Assembly (NCBI GenBank): GCA_002482965.1
Contig: DLGZ01000027.1
Location: 132,197-166,354, forward strand
Direction of reading: 5' to 3'
Length of the DNA: 34,158 bases
Source of the DNA: Verrucomicrobiaceae bacterium UBA7681
Lineage (GTDB): Bacteria; Verrucomicrobiota; Verrucomicrobiia; Verrucomicrobiales; Verrucomicrobiaceae
Shown: one piece after another, positions 30,753-34,158 of the stretch
How positions within the stretch are numbered: position 1 is the stretch's first letter
Layout of the letters: each line of letters begins with the position of its first letter
Notes under the pieces: generated by a model
Seen by the model: only the letters and a program-made list of their open reading frames with translations
Told to the model about the DNA's origin: nothing
Database searches by the model: none
Position numbers and translations under genes: made by a program

Positions 30753-31535
30753 ATGCGATTTGTCCGCCTGTTATTTCTGTACCTACTCATCGCCCCCATG
30801 GCGCTGGCAGACACCCGTGTGTTCGTCAGTCTCGCGGGCACGCTGCTGGAGGCGGAGATCACCGCTGTTTCAGGTGACAATGTGAGTCTGAAGCGCAGCA
30901 GCGATCAGCAGACCCTCGTCGTCAGCCGCCGCACGCTCTGCAAGGAGGACAGCGAGTACATCGCCCGCTGGCAGGAGCAGCACACGGAAACGGGCACCAC
31001 CTCTGCGCCCGCCTTCGTGGGCATCTCTGCGCCGGTGCAAAAATACCGCCTCTCCTGCCAGACTCTGCCTGCCAAGAGCAACCGTGGACCTCCCGACAGC
31101 GACCATCGTATTTTCGAGTACACCTACAACTTCAACCTCAGCAACCGCGAGGTGTCACGGGACTTGCAGAACGCCCGCGGACTGGCCATCACTCTGGGCA
31201 AAAGTGTCGCTGAACCCAACGGCGACCTGATCGTTCTGCAAAAGGAGGAATTCGAGGTTAACATCCGCCCGCAGTCCAAAATGGTGCATACCACCCAGCC
31301 GGTGCGCCTCAGCTACAGTCAGGATCCTGACGCGCCCTACGGAGTGAAAAGCTACGGCTACGTGCTGATCATTCGCGATGCCGCTGGCAACGTGCTGCAT
31401 GTGGAGGCAAGCCCTGACGCCAGTGCCAAATTCACCACGGAGATCCTCTCCATCACCCAGGCTCCCTGCATGGTGGACCGGAATTTCAAGCTCAAGCCCC
31501 TGTCTGAAGTGCCGCTGGGGTACATCAGTTTCTGA
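30753..31535 (+). CDS. Exported protein with SHD1-like N-terminus
   Basis: A 260-residue secreted protein (signal 1-19, ending ALA). Residues 20-70 (TRVFVSLAGTLLEAEI, VSGDNVSLKRSSDQQTLVV, SRRTLCKEDSEYIARW) resemble the SLA1 homology 1 (SHD1) domain frequent in Planctomycetes and Verrucomicrobiota proteins. The remaining 190 residues are beta-rich and unrecognised. Role unknown. It follows pyk by about 50 bases. Confidence 0.65.
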   Translation: MRFVRLLFLYLLIAPMALADTRVFVSLAGTLLEAEITAVSGDNVSLKRSSDQQTLVVSRRTLCKEDSEYIARWQEQHTETGTTSAPAFVGISAPVQKYRLSCQTLPAKSNRGPPDSDHRIFEYTYNFNLSNREVSRDLQNARGLAITLGKSVAEPNGDLIVLQKEEFEVNIRPQSKMVHTTQPVRLSYSQDPDAPYGVKSYGYVLIIRDAAGNVLHVEASPDASAKFTTEILSITQAPCMVDRNFKLKPLSEVPLGYISF

Positions 31536-31609
31536 GGCGGCGCGGCTAGTGGCACATGCTTAACAATCGATGGCCAATGTCAGTTTAAAACAGCAGGCAG
31601 TATCTTCTG

Positions 31610-32722
31610 ATGAAAAAAGTCCTCATATTCACGGCACTCGTTCTGGCTTCGTCCGTGGCATTGCCCGCGAAAGACGAAACACCCATCGTCGGCGCGATCC
31701 GCTGGGATGGCTGGTATGGAGATGGCGGCGTGGTGAAGGCGGTGGAGTTTTCACTGGGGCAGCCGAAGTACCACTTTCGCCTGCCGTGGTTCGCGCAGTT
31801 GCTGGAAGACGGGAAAGTAAGGATCAATGGCGATTCACAGGCGATCATGGAGCAGGAAATCGCATATGCGGCGCAGGCTGGACTGAACTACTGGGCCTTT
31901 GTGGACTACCTCAATGAAGCGCCTGGCATGAGCATCGGCCTGAACCGCTATCTGGCCGCAAAGGAGAAAAAGGGCATCCGCTACTGCCTCGTGGAGGAAG
32001 GAGAGAGACTCGACAAAGAGGGCACCCAGGCTTGGAGCCGGCTGGTGGAGCACTTCCGACTTCCTGATTACCAAACCGTGCTCGATGGCCGACCCTTGCT
32101 GTGTTTGTTTGGAAAGACGACGAAAATCGGCAGGGCGGAGTGGGAGGAACTGAAGCGCAAAACGATGGCTGCGGGACTTCAGGAACCGTATCTCGTGCTG
32201 ATGGGCGGAGAGGCCGCGAAGGACCGCCATATGCTGGGATTTGATGCCGTCTCCGAGTATGCCTGCTCCGGCAAAGGCTACACCACAGATCCCGAAACTT
32301 ACGAGCGGCTGACGTCCTATTCGGTGAGTGAGAAGTTGTGGGCGAGATGGAAGCTGGAGCGCACGCCCTGCATCACCTTTGCTTCGGCGGGCTGGGACAC
32401 ACGCCCAAGGCAGGAGCGTCCGCCAGCATGGTGCTCATGGGTCACTGCCACGCCCGACCCCACACCGAGCGCGCAGCAAAAATCCCTCATCGACGCCACC
32501 ACGGCCACGCCAGATGAACTCGCCGCGCATGTCCGTGCGGCCATCGCATGGACACAGAACAATCGCGATCTGAACCCTGCCAACGCCATCCTTGTCTACG
32601 CATGGAACGAGCACGATGAAGGCGGCTGGTTGCAGCCCACACTGAGTGCGAATGGCAAGCCGGACACTGCACGGCTCCAGGCACTGGAGAAGGTGCTGCG
32701 TCCTTCAGCACTGAAGCACTGA
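31610..32722 (+). CDS. Exported GH99/WbsX-like protein
   Basis: A 370-residue protein with a Sec signal (1-20). The start of the mature part (VGAIRWDGWYGDGG), AQAGLNYWAFVDY and the C-terminal YAWNEHDEGGWLQPT (about 328-342) resemble proteins of the glycoside hydrolase family 99-like/WbsX group, in which an N/E-rich W-E-W-type motif with a 'G..L.PT' ending is typical. It may cleave or bind a complex glycan outside the cytoplasm. The assignment is by motif only and is tentative. It stands alone; upstream 31536-31609 is AT-rich. Confidence 0.55.
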   Translation: MKKVLIFTALVLASSVALPAKDETPIVGAIRWDGWYGDGGVVKAVEFSLGQPKYHFRLPWFAQLLEDGKVRINGDSQAIMEQEIAYAAQAGLNYWAFVDYLNEAPGMSIGLNRYLAAKEKKGIRYCLVEEGERLDKEGTQAWSRLVEHFRLPDYQTVLDGRPLLCLFGKTTKIGRAEWEELKRKTMAAGLQEPYLVLMGGEAAKDRHMLGFDAVSEYACSGKGYTTDPETYERLTSYSVSEKLWARWKLERTPCITFASAGWDTRPRQERPPAWCSWVTATPDPTPSAQQKSLIDATTATPDELAAHVRAAIAWTQNNRDLNPANAILVYAWNEHDEGGWLQPTLSANGKPDTARLQALEKVLRPSALKH

Positions 32723-32819
32723 AGCTGTGGCGTGGTGATGCGCAGCTGTGGCTCAAAACAGCCCTTCATTGAGTGGCCGTCCATCACGCCCGCTTATCAA
32801 GCACCCTTCCGATCTCAGC

Positions 32820-32975
32820 CTACTTGTTCAAGATCAGCAGCACGCCCGCCACGATGGCAAGAATGGGCACCAAGATGCTGAGCGCGCCCAAGCTGATGTT
32901 AAAAGCACCGATGCAGCCGACGACGATGAGATAGATGGCCAGCACAAGCATGCCGCGATTTTTGGTGATGTTCAT
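32820..32975 (-). CDS. Tiny two-helix membrane protein
   Basis: A 51-residue hydrophobic protein with two helices (about 8-27 and 29-48) separated by a Gly-rich turn and ending in LLILNK. The ATG at 32975 removes 14 polar residues from a longer frame. The family is not recognised; it resembles the small membrane peptides common near envelope genes. It is 38 bases downstream of the L,D-transpeptidase gene and on the same strand. Confidence 0.5.
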   Translation of the reverse strand: MNITKNRGMLVLAIYLIVVGCIGAFNISLGALSILVPILAIVAGVLLILNK

Positions 32976-33013
32976 AGGTTGGTACGGTTTGAGCTGAGAT
33001 CCAAATTTCAGAT

Positions 33014-33574
33014 TCAAGGTTCGATGCTCACGGGAGTGCCTACTTCCACGGAATGGTAAAAGGCGGCGGCCATGAAGCCCGGCATGCGGATGCAGCCATG
33101 GGAGGCCGCATAGCCGGGCAGGTACCCTGCATGCATGCCGGTGCCCTTGACGATGCGCATCCAGTACGGCATTTTGGCTCCATCATAAATCGCCCCCTTG
33201 GGCTTGGGGTCTTTGCTGGTGTCCACGTCCTTTTGGATCACGTTGCCATTGGCATCCACATAGTCGCCGAACAGGGAGGACACATGGTCGATGTCCTTTT
33301 CGATGATCTTGAAATTTCCCGTCACCGTATCGAGTCCCTCACGCCCGGATGAAATGCGCGACACCCCGGCAAGCTGGCCGTCTTTGTAGAAAAAGGCGCG
33401 CTGCTGTGACAGGCTGATGCGGATGGAAGGGCTGCCCATCATGTTGTCGCCATTCCAAAAGGAATCATCCGCCACGGGGCCGGGTGGGGGTAGGGGTGGA
33501 CCGACGCAGCCCGCCACTAGAAATAAGAGGGCGGCGGAGAGCAGGCAGGAGCAGTGGATGAAGTTTGGGCGCAC
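33014..33574 (-). CDS. L,D-transpeptidase (YkuD-family) lipoprotein
   Basis: A 186-residue lipoprotein: hydrophobic signal then lipobox LVAGC (Cys23), a Pro-rich linker, and a YkuD catalytic domain ending in SHGCIRM (Cys161 nucleophile). IRISLSQQRAFFYKDGQLAG and FKIIEKDIDHVS are typical. It would cross-link peptidoglycan (3-3 links) or attach proteins to it at the outer face. The start chosen is GTG at 33574, which gives a normal-length signal peptide; an ATG at 33634 would add 20 residues and lie inside a strong hairpin (33602-33635). The hairpin then falls in the leader. Confidence 0.82.
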   Translation of the reverse strand: MRPNFIHCSCLLSAALLFLVAGCVGPPLPPPGPVADDSFWNGDNMMGSPSIRISLSQQRAFFYKDGQLAGVSRISSGREGLDTVTGNFKIIEKDIDHVSSLFGDYVDANGNVIQKDVDTSKDPKPKGAIYDGAKMPYWMRIVKGTGMHAGYLPGYAASHGCIRMPGFMAAAFYHSVEVGTPVSIEP

Positions 33575-33601
33575 AAGCGTATTAGAGCATGAATGCCTTG
33601 T

Positions 33602-33635
33602 TGTGTTCAATGGGGTCTTCCCCCCATTGAACACA
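33602..33635. other. Strong hairpin in the L,D-transpeptidase leader
   Basis: A perfect 14-bp inverted repeat, TGTGTTCAATGGGG (33602-33615) with its complement (33622-33635), around a 6-base loop. No T run follows on either strand, so it is not a plain terminator. With the GTG start it ends 27 bases upstream of the coding region. Confidence 0.65.
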
Positions 33636-33784
33636 GCAGGGGCATCTGTTGTCTTATCACGTCCAACTTCTCCTTGTCTTCGTTGTGCTTTTGCTCACGA
33701 AGCGGATATAAAAAACGTCACCTCCTTTCGCGGATGATCGTCCGCTTAAACACACCCCCAATCTGCCCCACAACCACACACCTC

Positions 33785-34158
33785 ATGAAACTCAATCCCT
33801 GTCGCCTCCTCCTTCCCGCCCTTGCCCTGCTGACCATCTCCTCCTGTGTGGATCCGATGATCAACGGTGGCGGTTATTCGAACAACGGCGGCGGCTATGG
33901 CAGCGGCTTCAACACCTACTCGACGCTTCCTCGCAATTACGCCGGCAACGCCTACTACTATCAGGGCCGCTACTATTCGGGCGGCCGTTATCAGACCGGC
34001 AGCTACACCTATCAGGGCAGGCAGTACTCGAACCGCTATTTCCACAACGGGCAGTATTATTACGGTGGTCAGCATCAGAACCACGGCCACCCGTCGAGCA
34101 GCTATCCTTCGAGTTACCGCCCGTCGAGCAGCCGCCCGTCGAGCGGCTATCCTTCGAG
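33785..34158 (+). CDS. Gly/Tyr/Ser-rich lipoprotein, truncated by the window edge
   Basis: An open frame with no stop before the edge (124 codons seen). The start KLNPCRLLLPALALLTISSC is a lipoprotein signal with lipobox LTISSC. The mature part is low complexity: GGGYSNNGGGYGSG, NAYYYQGRYYSGGRYQTGSY and, near the edge, repeated PSSS/PSSYR blocks (from about 34090) encoded by imperfect CCGTCGAGCAGC repeats. Such proteins are envelope-associated, possibly with a C-terminal domain beyond the edge. No function is assigned. Confidence 0.7.
   Translation, partial: MKLNPCRLLLPALALLTISSCVDPMINGGGYSNNGGGYGSGFNTYSTLPRNYAGNAYYYQGRYYSGGRYQTGSYTYQGRQYSNRYFHNGQYYYGGQHQNHGHPSSSYPSSYRPSSSRPSSGYPS

Noticed and set aside
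32748..33059. 103-codon plus-strand frame over the small membrane protein
   Set aside because: Very charged and featureless; it overlaps two better minus-strand genes.
33719..33729. CACCTCCTTTC, identical to the 3' tail of 16S rRNA
   Set aside because: Only 11 bases match and no other 16S sequence is near; on the minus strand it looks like an ideal Shine-Dalgarno, but no start codon follows at usable distance.

Overview
The window reads as a piece of a Verrucomicrobiota chromosome, probably near Prosthecobacter/Verrucomicrobium. This is inferred from gene content and style, not from a marker gene. Coding DNA is GC-rich. The set includes a Cys-type sulfatase, a Planctomycetes/Verrucomicrobia-type cytochrome protein (PSD1-DUF1549-DUF1553), Tat-exported TIM-barrel sugar enzymes, an exported Gfo/Idh-like protein, a giant Ser/Thr kinase paired with an ECF sigma factor, and many chromosomal toxin-antitoxin (TA) modules. 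Almost no gene is preceded by a Shine-Dalgarno motif. No rRNA, tRNA, CRISPR array, transposase or phage gene was seen.

Layout. 1-255: inverted repeat and a terminator. 256-2904 (minus): class V aminotransferase, a RelE/ParE-type TA pair with its own promoter, and a Tat-exported sugar isomerase/epimerase-like protein. 2952-5906 (plus): SDR, ROK kinase, SIS-domain protein and a small membrane protein; the last three are joined by ATGA overlaps. 5990-7339 (plus): MetE-like protein and a small membrane protein. 7361-9294 (minus): exported aldose 1-epimerase followed by an overlapping PP2C phosphatase. 9444-14154 (plus): a 1059-residue membrane Ser/Thr kinase and an ECF sigma factor, separated by a minus-strand vapBC module. 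14212-16050 (minus): aspS. 16167-18533 (plus): sulfatase and an orphan ECF sigma factor. 18664-21919 (minus): thymidine phosphorylase, a second ParE-type TA pair, a Tat amidohydrolase and dtd. 21995-31535 (plus): PSD1 cytochrome protein, Gfo/Idh-like protein, HtrA protease, TatD hydrolase, membrane protein, pyruvate kinase and an exported SHD1-like protein. 31610-32722 (plus): exported GH99/WbsX-like protein. 32820-33574 (minus): small membrane protein and L,D-transpeptidase lipoprotein. 33785 to the edge (plus): Gly/Tyr-rich lipoprotein, cut off.

How the genes may work together. The PP2C phosphatase, kinase and ECF sigma factor form a plausible phospho-signalling locus around an envelope kinase. 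The exported sugar enzymes, sulfatase and PSD1 protein fit degradation of sulfated or complex glycans, but no polysaccharide lyase or SusC/D-like transporter is present to name a substrate. The most unusual points are: (i) vapBC sitting between two near-identical copies of the sigma-factor start, each overlapping the preceding stop as ATGA; (ii) the kinase's fused decapeptide repeats, SdpI-like domain and catalytically dead signal-peptidase-like domain; (iii) TA promoters whose geometry predicts leaderless mRNAs; and (iv) a two-hairpin intergenic repeat present twice.
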